Positions 8,763-17,171 of a stretch of DNA of 64,000 nt are shown here, piece by piece. The DNA comes from Pseudoalteromonas sp. A25 (GTDB lineage Bacteria; Pseudomonadota; Gammaproteobacteria; Enterobacterales; Alteromonadaceae): NCBI RefSeq assembly GCF_009176705.1, contig NZ_AP021847.1, forward strand, positions 1 through 64,000, in the 5' to 3' direction. Position numbers and translations under genes: made by a program. Each line of letters starts with the position of its first letter. Position 1 is the first letter of the stretch. The notes beneath the pieces are model-generated. The model saw only the letters and a list, made by a program, of their open reading frames with translations, searched no databases and had not been told where the DNA came from.

Positions 8763-9830
8763 TTAGTGATAAAAGTACTTACTAACATATGGGGAGGTCA
8801 TTGCTGAGAGCAAACCACTGTAGTCCAGCTTAAACCTAATTTCTTGACCAACCTGCAAAGCTACTCCTGCACTTTCAACCACCAAGTGGTCACTGCAACT
8901 GGCTACAATCGTTATTCCTCGCGGTGGTATTATTCCTAATGGATTAACATCTTGACGACCAAGCGCAAGTAGCCCTTGTTTAACTTGTCCTCTATCAATA
9001 ACTTGTGGCATTTCACCAAATGCGTTTATGGATCTTTGTCCCTTCGGTATTGATGGTTTAATGTTGGATTCAATAACTTCTGCTACCAAAGTGACGATAT
9101 CGGTATGTGCGCCAGCGATGGGGTGTTTGTAAAGCGCTTCAACGCCAAAGTAAATCGCTTCACCCAGTCGTAATTGATTAACGGCATTATGTACATGTGG
9201 GTCTAAGTCCAGTGCCCAAAGTAAGTTTGCTGAGTTACCTCCAGAGATGATTTCAAAACGAATGCCAAATAGCGTTTCAGCTTCTTTTGCTAATTTGGCT
9301 AAAAAATCCATATTATCTTGCTGTGGCGCAACGCCATAACGGCACGTTAAATTGGCGCCAATTCCTTTTAAGGTAATATTTGAAAGTCTTAGTGTTTGCC
9401 TGATAATGTCAAAAAGCTTATCTGGCATAATGCCTTCCCTAAGGTCGCCTAACTCAACCATTACTATAACTCCATGAAGGAATCCCGCATTCTTTGCCGC
9501 TTTAGACAGTGCTCTTATTACGATAAGCTCGGTATTAAGGCTTATTTCACAGTTTAATACCACGCGCTCGACCTGACTCAGCATTGGCGTTCGTATCAAC
9601 ATCATTGGTATGGTAATGCCGGCGTGTCTCATCCTTTCTATATTTTCTATACGTGAGTCGGCGAGCATTCTAACGCCAGATAAAATAAGCGAAGCTGCAA
9701 CTGTAGGATGGCCCATAAATACTTTGGTAACGGGTACTATACTGATGCAATGAGGTTTTAGTATGCTGATAAGTCGTTTTGCATTAGCAACAATTTTGGC
9801 ACAGTCGATTTCTAACCTTGGCGTGTTCAT
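8763..9830 (-). CDS. alanine/ornithine racemase family PLP enzyme
   Basis: The 355-residue fold-type III PLP enzyme has an alanine-racemase N-terminal TIM barrel. Candidate Schiff-base Lys36 lies in IVPVTKVFMGHP, and MVELGDLREGIMP and RLGEAIYFGVEAL match the alanine/ornithine racemase group rather than Alr/DadX. It likely racemises an amino acid such as ornithine, alanine or a related substrate; the substrate cannot be read from sequence. Its ATG overlaps the stop of the upstream DUF1611 gene by 4 bp. The coupling suggests joint work on a D-amino acid. Confidence 0.8.
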   Translation of the reverse strand: MNTPRLEIDCAKIVANAKRLISILKPHCISIVPVTKVFMGHPTVAASLILSGVRMLADSRIENIERMRHAGITIPMMLIRTPMLSQVERVVLNCEISLNTELIVIRALSKAAKNAGFLHGVIVMVELGDLREGIMPDKLFDIIRQTLRLSNITLKGIGANLTCRYGVAPQQDNMDFLAKLAKEAETLFGIRFEIISGGNSANLLWALDLDPHVHNAVNQLRLGEAIYFGVEALYKHPIAGAHTDIVTLVAEVIESNIKPSIPKGQRSINAFGEMPQVIDRGQVKQGLLALGRQDVNPLGIIPPRGITIVASCSDHLVVESAGVALQVGQEIRFKLDYSGLLSAMTSPYVSKYFYH

Positions 9831-11017
9831 AACGGCGTTGGTATTTTTCTTTCAAGCAGTGGAAAAGCTTTAAAAACCATATGCAGTAAAAATTCACTTG
9901 AACGCTTTAGTGCGTCGGTAACGGGTATGCCAAACTCTTTTGAGTAGTGATATATACACTCGTCAACTTCGTGGTTGCTCATATCTTCATGATTTATGCT
10001 AATACCTATCACCTTTGTATGTGTGAAGTTTTCTATTAGCTCTATTTCACTTGCGAGTGATGGCATGCGCATTTGTGCAAAATCAACTCTAAATTTACGG
10101 TGTGGGGCATGTTGCACAATCACTGCATTAGGTGCAGAGCCTCGAATTATCATCGCGCTTGTGCAAAATGCAGTATGGCTAAGCGCCCCTTGTCCCTCAA
10201 TTATAATGACATCAGGTTCCTCAGTTTCATAAGCTCGGCAAATAACCGCTTCGAGCTCTCCTGGGCAAAACTGAGCCGGTATAGAGTCCATCACTAAACT
10301 ATACGCAGATCCTTGCATTACGCCCGTTTGCCCAGTAGCGACTGAAACAACATTAAGACCACTTTGCTTCAAAGCGTTAGTGAGTATCGTTGCTGTTGTG
10401 CGTTTGCCCACCGCACAATCAGTGCCCATTACCACGATTCTTGGGCAATCCACTTTATTGATAAGACCGCTAAAAATTTGTAAGTTGCGCTGCTCTCTAG
10501 GTTTACGTATGTCAAAAATCGCCACACCATTTTCTCGGCTAATGGCGATAAACTCTGGGTCATCATTCAAATATTCATGTAAGCCATTGACAATATTCAT
10601 TCCAAGCTTCATTGCTTCAATAATAACAAGCCGTTGTGAAGTCGATAACACACCACTGGAAGGTGCAATACCAAATATTAAATATTTAGGCCTCTCGCTG
10701 GCCTTGTGAACAGCTTCCTGTAAGCTTGCATAGATTGGAATACCATTATTTTTGCGATCCAGTGCATATCCTGAATCTAACCCCGCTTTTTCGCTATCAA
10801 TGACAGATAATATGCGAAATTTGGGAGAATAGCGGATCAGCCCATTGGCTGTTTTACCATCTGTTTTAGTGAAGTTTCCCTCACAAAAAATAACTGCACT
10901 AAGCGTAGCGACCGTGTCATGAGCGTGATTTGACCCAATAAAATCATTTTGCGCTTTAGAATTTGAAACCTTTTTAGGAACGACCTGAAATAGGTTTACC
11001 ACATTTGGAGAAGACAT
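9827..11017 (-). CDS. DUF1611 family P-loop protein (DgcN-like, putative D-glutamate N-acetyltransferase)
   Basis: The 396-residue DUF1611 protein has an N-terminal Rossmann-like domain and a C-terminal P-loop domain with Walker A GTDCAVGKRT (198-207), then SVATGQTGVMQG and IIIEGQGALSH. A DUF1611 member (DgcN) has been described as a D-glutamate N-acetyltransferase in marine bacteria, working with the deacetylase DgcA. No DgcA-like gene is adjacent here; instead a coupled PLP racemase follows. D-amino acid metabolism is therefore an inference. It is the first gene of the leftward run and has a 530-bp upstream region. Confidence 0.75.
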   Translation of the reverse strand: MSSPNVVNLFQVVPKKVSNSKAQNDFIGSNHAHDTVATLSAVIFCEGNFTKTDGKTANGLIRYSPKFRILSVIDSEKAGLDSGYALDRKNNGIPIYASLQEAVHKASERPKYLIFGIAPSSGVLSTSQRLVIIEAMKLGMNIVNGLHEYLNDDPEFIAISRENGVAIFDIRKPREQRNLQIFSGLINKVDCPRIVVMGTDCAVGKRTTATILTNALKQSGLNVVSVATGQTGVMQGSAYSLVMDSIPAQFCPGELEAVICRAYETEEPDVIIIEGQGALSHTAFCTSAMIIRGSAPNAVIVQHAPHRKFRVDFAQMRMPSLASEIELIENFTHTKVIGISINHEDMSNHEVDECIYHYSKEFGIPVTDALKRSSEFLLHMVFKAFPLLERKIPTPL

Positions 11018-11547
11018 TATTAGCCTCAGTATTTATAGAACCTAGAGGTTGATTTGTGCATACCGAGATTTTAAATCGGGAGAGGTACAAGTAGTCCCAC
11101 TAAGCAAGTCGGGAGTGATAGGGAACTATAAAGATAGGCCATTTTTTATACATTAGATAGTGTTATCTCATTTATATGCAAAAACTTAGTTACACCCAAA
11201 TTACTTAGTTTTAACACCCAGACAACGACAATTGGTTTAGTGATCCACTTATACGGTATTAGGTAAAATTTAAACTGTTTCAATTTAGACTTTGTTGATT
11301 CGCCCATCAATTAGCGTTTATACGCCTCATTTCAGCAATAACTGTTGTTAACAGCTTATCCAGCTACGCAGTTAGTGCGCTTAGAACAAAAGCAGACGTC
11401 AGCAAATGACCAATTTATTTATCTTATTATTTGAATTAGTATAGTTTTACTTTTTATAAGTGACATCTTATTTGCTTAACTTCCTGCCTAACATGGTAGG
11501 AAACCGCAATGGATTGCTCATAGCTTTTTGGGGCTTTTGGAGGAACA
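11018..11547. other. Intergenic region between divergent DUF1611 and Mpo1-like genes
   Basis: No convincing gene is seen in these 530 bases; the only plus-strand frames are tiny (12-21 codons). The region holds small inverted repeats such as AGATA-GTGT-TATCT near 11155. It also holds one match to a sigma-E (ChrR-type) promoter, TGATCC at 11241-11246 and TAAAAT at 11264-11269 with a 17-base spacer, about 280 bp upstream of the Mpo1-like gene. Confidence 0.5.
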
Positions 11548-11901
11548 ATGAACATTAGGGATATTTTACAGTGGCAGTGGGATGGGTATAACAAGTTCCA
11601 TAAGTCTCGTATCAATTTATGGATCCATATCTTGGCAGTGCCAGTATTTATTTTTGGTACGCTCTTTTTTATCGGCTCGCTTATTAGCTTGAATATTTTA
11701 TCATTAATTTATTCTGTGCTGTTAATGGCTATTTCAATTGCGGTGCAAGGTTTTGGTCACAGCAAGGAAGCGCTACCAGCAGAGCCATTCTCTAGCGCCA
11801 AAAATGCTTTTCTGCGTATTTTTTTGGAGCAATTATACACGTTTCCAAAATTTGTAATCACCGGAAAATGGTATTCAGCGCTTAGAAACTCAAAACCCTA
11901 A
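11548..11901 (+). CDS. Mpo1-like (DUF962) membrane protein
   Basis: This 117-residue protein of the Mpo1/YGL010w (DUF962) family has hydrophobic stretches at about 24-45 and 47-68. Conserved polar residues of the family are visible: H18 and N23 in FHKSRINLWIH, H27, and QGFGHSKEALPAE with H71 and E74. Yeast Mpo1 is an Fe2+-dependent dioxygenase acting on 2-hydroxy fatty acids; bacterial members are uncharacterised. The start is set by a strong Shine-Dalgarno (TTGGAGGAACA) just before ATG. It is probably monocistronic. Confidence 0.8.
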   Translation: MNIRDILQWQWDGYNKFHKSRINLWIHILAVPVFIFGTLFFIGSLISLNILSLIYSVLLMAISIAVQGFGHSKEALPAEPFSSAKNAFLRIFLEQLYTFPKFVITGKWYSALRNSKP

Positions 11902-12011
11902 CAAGTATTTTAAACAGCGCGGCTACGTTTTTTCTACCGATTTTAGCAAACTATTATCAGCTTCTTAAATGAGCGTATAACTAAATGGCTTTTAAATTAA
12001 AAGGAATATTA

Positions 12012-13202
12012 ATGTTTAGACTTATTGCAACGGTTATCTTGTTTTTATCATTCTCTGTTAACGCTCAAGATATTAAAATTGGTGAAACACAAGTTTTAAA
12101 ATCAGAGGTATTAAACGAAAGTAGAGAATATTACATATCTTTTCCAAAGTCATACGACAAAAACAACTACACATCATACCCCGTGCTCTATTTACTTGAT
12201 GGCGATATGCATAGTTTCTTTCAAGTATTTTCAGGTATGGTTAATCAAATGAGCGTAGATGCAAGCCCAACCATCCCTGAAATGATTGTGGTGGGTATAG
12301 CGAGTCAAAATAGAGTAAGAGACAGTTCACCGACTAACTCACTGACACAGTATGGCGGCAAAACAAATGACGCACTCAGTGTTACCGGTGGTGCAGACAA
12401 ATTCATTCAATTCATAAAAGAAGAACTTATTCCTACAATTAACCGCAAATACAGAACGTCAGATTATAAGGTGTTAGTGGGCTATTCTTTTACTGGCTTA
12501 CCTGTTATTCAAAGCTTATACACGACGCCAGAAACATTTAATGCGTACATGGCTATCGATCCAAGTATGTGGTGGGATAACCAATACATGTTAAAACAAT
12601 TAACGCACTTTTATAAAAAGCCGGCGCTAGATAAACGTCGCCTCTTCATAGCAACAACCGAACGCGTTACTGAGGTATACCCAAAAGAAAATTACGTTGC
12701 AGAATTTATTAAAAGGCTAACAAATAAGTCTAAAGACGGGCTTTATTTTGACTCTATAACCTTTGGCAAAGATGAGAACCATCACACGATGCAAGTTTTG
12801 AGTTTTTACAAAGGATTGCGCTCTGTTTTCGAAGGCTACATGATTGATGATCATGCGAGGTTTCGCTCAGCCAAAGCGTTGGAAACACATTTTTATAATC
12901 TTTCGAATAAACTAGGTGCAAAATTTCAATTACGTGAAGATCTTCTCAACTGGTTTGGATACGAAAGGCTTTACAACAACCAGTTTGTTGACATTGACGT
13001 AAATCGAGCTGTCGAATTTTTTGAACTCAATACTCAATACTATCCACTTTCTTCAAATGCATGGGACAGTTTAGGGGAGGGGTATATGATACAGGGTAAC
13101 GATAGCGCAGCCTTAATTTCATATGAAAAATCACTTCAGCTAAATCCAAATAACAAAAATGCACAAGAGAAAATAGCGCAATTAAAAAGTAAGCTAAATT
13201 AA
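12012..13202 (+). CDS. secreted alpha/beta-hydrolase (esterase D/Fes-like) with C-terminal TPR
   Basis: ATG 12012 follows AAAGGAAT and yields a clean signal peptide (MFRLIATVILFLSFSVNAQ), so it is preferred over 11985. The mature protein has an esterase domain of the Fes/IroE/esterase-D type: YPVLYLLDGDMH, PEMIVVGIA, nucleophile Ser159 in VGYSFTG, and a DENHHTM segment carrying the likely catalytic His. The C-terminal ~60 residues (SSNAWDSLGEGYMIQGNDSAALISYEKSL...) form a tetratricopeptide-like hairpin. Substrates in the family range from siderophore esters to S-formylglutathione and acyl esters; none is indicated here. It is periplasmic or exported. The 396 aa match the esterase-TPR architecture common in marine Bacteroidetes and Alteromonadales. 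Confidence 0.8.
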   Translation: MFRLIATVILFLSFSVNAQDIKIGETQVLKSEVLNESREYYISFPKSYDKNNYTSYPVLYLLDGDMHSFFQVFSGMVNQMSVDASPTIPEMIVVGIASQNRVRDSSPTNSLTQYGGKTNDALSVTGGADKFIQFIKEELIPTINRKYRTSDYKVLVGYSFTGLPVIQSLYTTPETFNAYMAIDPSMWWDNQYMLKQLTHFYKKPALDKRRLFIATTERVTEVYPKENYVAEFIKRLTNKSKDGLYFDSITFGKDENHHTMQVLSFYKGLRSVFEGYMIDDHARFRSAKALETHFYNLSNKLGAKFQLREDLLNWFGYERLYNNQFVDIDVNRAVEFFELNTQYYPLSSNAWDSLGEGYMIQGNDSAALISYEKSLQLNPNNKNAQEKIAQLKSKLN

Positions 13203-13325
13203 CATCTCACAATCAGTTGGATCAGACCATTTAACTGACCTGTTTGTTTTGCCTAAAACTGTAGCCTATTATGAATTTCCGTTTAACTAAGTGTGCTCTT
13301 ATACGTGGATTAAAAAGGATATTTT

Positions 13326-13745
13326 ATGACTTCGAACAATAAGCTTAAAAGGTTGAATACCAGCAGGGATTTTATCGCAGATAATTATCACGTACCGCTG
13401 AGCTTATCTGATATAGCAAAGTGCTCATACATGTCTCCTTATCATTTTTTGCGTGTTTTTAAAGATACCTATGGAGAAACGCCCACCGAGTTTTTGATTC
13501 GCCTTAGGGTTGAACAAGCTAAAAATATGCTTATTACAGAGAACTTTACTGTCTCAGAAGTTTGCGAAAAAGTCGGATATACGAGTCTGGGTAGCTTTTC
13601 GTCGTTGTTTTTAAAGCAAGTTGGTATGGCACCTACTTTATATCGCCGTAAGCTTTGGGCTTTGTCTAGTGAAGCATTCCGCTTCCCGGCGCAAGCTATA
13701 CCGGCATGTTATGCCTATCATTTTTTGCGCAATTTGACTAAGTAA
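13326..13745 (+). CDS. AraC/XylS-type HTH regulator (DNA-binding domain only)
   Basis: The 139-residue protein consists essentially of the double helix-turn-helix AraC domain at residues 8-108 (SLSDIAKCSYMSPYHFLRVFKDTYGETPTEFLIRLRVEQAKNML, then the VSEVCEKVGYTSLGSFSSLFLKQVGMAPTLYRR signature). It has a short C-terminal tail and no separate ligand domain. It is followed 70 bp downstream by a VOC-family gene on the same strand, a pairing often seen for such short regulators. The AAAAGGATATTTT preceding ATG provides a ribosome binding site. The ligand and targets are unknown. Confidence 0.88.
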   Translation: MTSNNKLKRLNTSRDFIADNYHVPLSLSDIAKCSYMSPYHFLRVFKDTYGETPTEFLIRLRVEQAKNMLITENFTVSEVCEKVGYTSLGSFSSLFLKQVGMAPTLYRRKLWALSSEAFRFPAQAIPACYAYHFLRNLTK

Positions 13746-13815
13746 GCAATATAGGAGAAATATCATTTTGATTTAATCTGTAAAATAAAGATGAATTAAC
13801 AATAAGGACTTTAAA

Positions 13816-14244
13816 ATGATCACATCTATTGCTCATACAACCATATATGTACTTAATCAGGACAACGCACTCGATTTTTACAAGAACAAGCTCGGTTTTG
13901 AGGTCGGTGACGATATGAAAGTGGAGGGCGATTTTAGGTGGCTAACTGTGCATCCAAAATCTACCCCTCAACTTCAGCTAGTCTTAGCAGAGCCAAAAGA
14001 GGGGCCCATGTTCAGTAAAGAGTCTGCTGAAAAAATACGAAGTTTAATCGAAGAAGGTGCATTCGGCGCTGGTGTTTTTGAAACTGACGACTGCCAAAAA
14101 ACGTATCAAGAGCTTGAGGCCAAAGGCGTGGAGTTTATCCAGCCACCCACTGAGCAGCTTTATGGTATTGAAGCCATGGCCTTAGACAACTCAGGCAACT
14201 GGTTTAGCTTGGTTGAACGAGTAAATAAATTGAATAAGTCTTAA
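13816..14244 (+). CDS. VOC family (glyoxalase-like) protein
   Basis: The intact 142-residue vicinal-oxygen-chelate protein has two beta-alpha-beta-beta-beta modules (SIAHTTIYVLNQDNALDFYKNKLGFEVGDD and GVFETDDCQKTYQELEAKGVEF). It ends LDNSGNWFSLVERVN, with His and Glu/Asp candidates for metal binding. Such proteins act as lyases, dioxygenases or thiol-transferases; the specific reaction cannot be inferred. AAGGAC precedes the start. It is probably cotranscribed with the AraC-type regulator. A long hairpin follows the stop. Confidence 0.85.
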   Translation: MITSIAHTTIYVLNQDNALDFYKNKLGFEVGDDMKVEGDFRWLTVHPKSTPQLQLVLAEPKEGPMFSKESAEKIRSLIEEGAFGAGVFETDDCQKTYQELEAKGVEFIQPPTEQLYGIEAMALDNSGNWFSLVERVNKLNKS

Positions 14245-14250
14245 CTTTAT

Positions 14251-14290
14251 CTGTCAGGTTTGATTGTTATAGCTTAATCAAATCTGACAG
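14251..14290 (+). terminator. Long hairpin after the VOC gene (possible terminator)
   Basis: CTGTCAGGTTTGATT (14251-14265) pairs with AATCAAATCTGACAG (14276-14290), a 15-bp stem with one G-T pair and a 10-base loop. No T-tract follows on the plus strand. The CTGTCAG/CTGACAG stem base recurs in the hairpin at 16308-16344. Confidence 0.5.
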
Positions 14291-14660
14291 TCGCATAAGT
14301 GCCAATCTCAGTCGTTCAACAGCAACTTGATAGCTTGCGGTCAATCATGGTCGCAGACGTTCAGCTAGCTTGTTTTTGGACATAAACGTGTTAGAGACTA
14401 AGGGCAGCTTTGTGCCATAAGCAGCCGTTAAATAGTATTATTAAAATCAACAACTCTGACCCCATTGATTCCATTTTTTCAGGTGGCTGGGTACTCACAT
14501 TATGTTGCTGCTATAGCTTTCGTTGCATTTCTATTTTATTACCTATTATCAAATATAAAACTAGGTTAAGTCAGGAAAGGCGTATTAAAAAATGGGCACT
14601 TAACTGTCAAAAAAACCAAAGGCCAGCATTTTTTACCTCAGATTTTATTAAGAAGCTTTA
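14291..14660. other. Region left of the IS element with no convincing gene
   Basis: A 90-codon frame (14410-14682) runs into the IS but lacks a ribosome binding site and resembles no protein. Another frame (about 14440-14570) encodes one hydrophobic helix ending YYLLSNIKLG but has no ATG start. The region may be decayed DNA. It contains AAACGTGTTAG (14384-14394), repeated directly at 18539-18549. Confidence 0.4.
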
Positions 14661-14727
14661 TGGACTTCCCAGACTTTGCTAGACACCCAATGAGTTACAT
14701 TGTAACTTCTAATAAAAGGTGTTTTTT

Positions 14728-15006
14728 ATGAGCAAAGGCAAGCGGTATACCCAAGAATTCAAAATCGAAGCAGTTAAGCAAATCACAGAGCGTGGTTATT
14801 CAGTTACAGAAGTATCTGAACGACTAGGTATTTGTACTAAAACCCTGTATCACTGGCGCAGCCAGCTATCTGATAAACCTAAATCGGTTAAGTCATCAGA
14901 CGAACAACTTAGGATCGCTAAACTTGAGGCTGAATTGAAACGTGTCACGGAGGAGCGGGATATTCTAAAAAAGGCCGCAAGGTACTTTGCCAGCAACCCC
15001 GAGTAA
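14728..15006 (+). CDS. IS3-family transposase OrfA
   Basis: The 92-residue OrfA has an N-terminal HTH (SKGKRYTQEFKIEAVKQITERGYSVTEVSERLGICTKTLYHW) for binding terminal repeats and a leucine-zipper-like coiled coil (about 55-88: LRIAKLEAELKRVTEERDILKKAARYF). ATG 14728 follows AAAAGG; a GTG at 14719 is in frame but less likely. A programmed -1 frameshift at A-AAA-AAG (14967-14973), in the LKK codons, would produce the OrfAB transposase. Confidence 0.9.
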   Translation: MSKGKRYTQEFKIEAVKQITERGYSVTEVSERLGICTKTLYHWRSQLSDKPKSVKSSDEQLRIAKLEAELKRVTEERDILKKAARYFASNPE

Positions 15007-15875
15007 AGTACGGCTTCATCCGAGATCACCAAGATGAGTTTTCCATTACTACGATGTGCCGCCTTTTTAAGCTGCATCGCAGTGGTTTTTATGCGTGGTT
15101 AAAAAAGCCTGTAAGTGATAGAGCGCTTGAAGATAGTCGCTTGTTAAAGCTCATTAAAGAGTTTTATATAGCCAGTGGCGGCACATATGGTAGCCCTTGG
15201 ATACATGCAGACTTGCGTGAAGCCGGTGAGCAATGCAGCGTAAATCGTGTTGCTAAGATCATGCGTCAACATAATCTTAAAGCGCAAATTGGGTATAAAC
15301 GTCGTCATATTAAAAGCGGTAAAACATCGCGGATTGCAGATAACTTATGAGCGCGTCAATTTAACCCGCCAGCGCCGAACCAATCATGGGTCAGCGACAT
15401 CACCTATGTTAGAACTTATGAAGGCTTTTTATATGTAGCAACGGTTATGGATTTATTCTCTAGGCGCATAGTTGGTTGGTCGATGGATAAAAATATGGAT
15501 AAGCACCTTGTTATAAACGCCCTGTTGATGGCTGTATATCAACGTCAACCGAAGACTGAAATACTGGTACATAGTGATCAAGGTAGTCAATACGGTAGTG
15601 CTGACTATCTTGCATTTATGAAAGAACATAACCTTGTGCCTTCAATGAGCCGCGCTGGGAACTGTCATGATAATGCGGTTGCTGAAAGCTTTTTTGCGAC
15701 GATTAAAAAACGAATAATTAGGCGTAAGATATACTCGACAAGAGAAGATGCGAAAGCTGAGATATTTAATTTTATAGAAATGTTTTACAATCCCAAAAAA
15801 CGCCATTCACACACAGGCGGTGTTTCACCTGCTAAGTTTGAGGAAGCGTACTATTCTGAGTTAAAAACTGTCTAG
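14970..15875 (+). pseudogene. IS3-family transposase OrfB, with in-frame TGA
   Basis: This frame is entered by -1 frameshifting from orfA, with an internal ATG at 15054. It carries an HTH_21-type region (MCRLFKLHRSGFYAWL) and the rve integrase core. DDE residues are visible: D in SWVSDITYV, D in LVHSDQGSQYGS and E in NCHDNAVAESFF, followed by K/R in the usual position. TGA at 15348-15350 interrupts the frame between the HTH_21 part and the catalytic core, where related elements read NLL-x-RQF. Everything else stays in frame, so a single base change (TTA or CGA to TGA) explains it. The catalytic part cannot be made without readthrough. Confidence 0.85.
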
Positions 15876-15893
15876 TAAAAGCTGGGAAGTCCA

Positions 15894-16295
15894 GAAATTA
15901 GTAATTGCGGGCAGCTACGCTCATATGACGCAAGATGTGTTGCGAAAACATATAATGTTGGATTAAAACCTGAAAAAGCAATTGTAGCGATAAATAAGGT
16001 TTCCGAGGAAGATGTAGATCATTGGTTATTGTATCAGAAAGCAAAAACATATTTAGACTTAGGAGAAAGTAATTACAAAAGTGCACTATCCAGTGCTAAA
16101 GAGTGTTTTTCTTTAGCAAAAAGTGATGAAAAAGCACTAACAAGAATATCCATATATCATGACCTGCTTAGTGGTTGCTATATGAAGCTAGATGATTCTG
16201 AAAATGCAAAAATAGAGCTTCAGAAAGCAATTGAAAATTGTTCCAATGAAAAATACAAGGTCGACTTGCAAAATAGGTTGAATAAATTGTATTAG
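15894..16295 (+). pseudogene. TPR-like protein, 5'-truncated at the IS edge
   Basis: The frame is open from the first base after the IS to TAG at 16293-16295, about 133 codons, with no start at its left end. An ATG-less upstream part (SYDARCVAKTYNVGLKPEKAIVAINKVSEEDVDHWLLYQKAKTYLD split over the region) continues into helical pairs LGESNYKSALSSAKECFSLA and DDSENAKIELQKAIEN that look like tetratricopeptide repeats. The left flank of the IS does not continue this frame, so the 5' end was probably lost by an IS-mediated deletion. The function of the original protein is unknown. Confidence 0.6.
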
Positions 16296-16307
16296 CTCAG
16301 ACTAGAC

Positions 16308-16353
16308 CTGACAGTTACCCATTTTTTCAATCGGTGACTGTCAGTTTATTTTT
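16308..16353 (+). terminator. Rho-independent terminator between TPR fragment and HEPN operon
   Basis: CTGACAGTTACC (16308-16319) pairs with GGTGACTGTCAG (16333-16344), a 12-bp stem with one G-T pair, followed by TTTATTTTTT. It sits between convergent coding sequences and probably ends both. Confidence 0.7.
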
Positions 16354-17170
16354 TAGATAGTTTACTATTGTAGTGTTCCGCTCGCTCAATTAAACCCAAT
16401 GCAACTTCGCTTATACCATCTCCGGCCTTCATCTTTCCAATAAATGTCTCTTTAAACATCGGGTAAAGGTTTGAAAATATTTCAGTGAGCGTTATCGATA
16501 GTAAAGTTACAACTTGATTGAAATCGCCCTCTATCTCAGCGATAACATTTTTGTGTTCTGCTTCAAGATCCAATTCTTCACCATTCGGTCCAGTATGCTT
16601 GCCTGAACTTCCAAAAGCTTCCATAGCACTTGCCGCATAATAAAATTCTGGAAGGCTCCCCAAAATTCTTCTCTCTCCTCGGTGAAAAAGTCTATCTCTT
16701 TCCTCACGCAAATTTTTTCCTGTTTCGGCTACTGCATCTATAAGCTTTATTAGCCTACTGTTAGCTAATATTGTTTCACTTTTAATTAATGCTTTTCTGG
16801 ATACCTGACGTGGAGGCAGGCCGACTTCATAAACTGATTCAATTAATAGAAATACGCAATCCCTAATCGACGTTACTCTACCTAACATGACATCTAGAAT
16901 CGAACGCACCCAGTTGTAACGTGAAATATTTCCAAGTGGCGTTTCGACCGGAAGATTCGTCAGTGACAATAATTGATAGATTGTTTCAAGTGACTTAAAT
17001 GTATCGTTCAGGGCATTTGCCCTGTGATGGACTTGCAACACGTAGTTCACGTCGGAAGGAGCTGTTCCAAATTCAAAATCTCGAAAGCAGAGCGGTTGGT
17101 ATAAGTCGTACACTACGCCGATGAATAGGCATCGATCTAAAGTCTCACTATCAAACTTCATTTCTGACAT
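16346..17170 (-). CDS. HEPN-motif protein of unknown function (second gene of two-gene operon)
   Basis: The 274-residue, largely alpha-helical protein contains R158-D-R-L-F-H163, an exact Rx4H HEPN-type motif with an acidic residue after Arg, in the segment NLREERDRLFHRGERRIL. The helix SIRDCVFLLIESVYEVGL lies upstream. The LREERDxxxHRGE context resembles HEPN families such as Cthe_2314. HEPN proteins with this motif are often metal-independent endoribonucleases in toxin-antitoxin, abortive-infection and CRISPR-linked systems. Its ATG begins one base after the TGA of the DUF3644 gene, so translation is coupled. No signal peptide or membrane segment is seen. RNase activity is inference. Confidence 0.55.
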   Translation of the reverse strand: MSEMKFDSETLDRCLFIGVVYDLYQPLCFRDFEFGTAPSDVNYVLQVHHRANALNDTFKSLETIYQLLSLTNLPVETPLGNISRYNWVRSILDVMLGRVTSIRDCVFLLIESVYEVGLPPRQVSRKALIKSETILANSRLIKLIDAVAETGKNLREERDRLFHRGERRILGSLPEFYYAASAMEAFGSSGKHTGPNGEELDLEAEHKNVIAEIEGDFNQVVTLLSITLTEIFSNLYPMFKETFIGKMKAGDGISEVALGLIERAEHYNSKLSKK

Positions 17171-17171
17171 A

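Larger units (their letters stand above)
14661..15893 (+). mobile_element. IS3-family insertion sequence, 1233 bp, inactivated orfB
   Basis: The ends are imperfect inverted repeats of about 25 bp. The left begins TGGACTTCCCAGACTTTG (14661) and the right, read inward, begins TGGACTTCCCAGCTTTTAC (ending at 15893); both continue with CTAGACA. Inside are orfA and orfB in the -1 relationship, joined by a slippery A6G at 14967-14973. No 3-4 bp target duplication is visible (left flank ...CTTTA, right flank GAAAT...), suggesting rearrangement or deletion at one edge. An in-frame TGA at 15348 breaks the transposase. Confidence 0.88.

Noticed and set aside
14410..14682. 90-codon open frame running into the IS element
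   Set aside because: It has no ribosome binding site, no protein-like composition, and its last codons are IS terminal repeat. It does not join in frame with the TPR fragment on the other side.
4752..15350. Two genes (VOC at 4485 and IS orfB at 14970) with in-frame TGA, suggesting TGA recoding or selenocysteine
   Set aside because: TGA is the normal stop of malQ, the DUF3644 gene, SDR and others in this window, and neither site is followed by a recognisable SECIS-like element. Ordinary nonsense mutations explain both.
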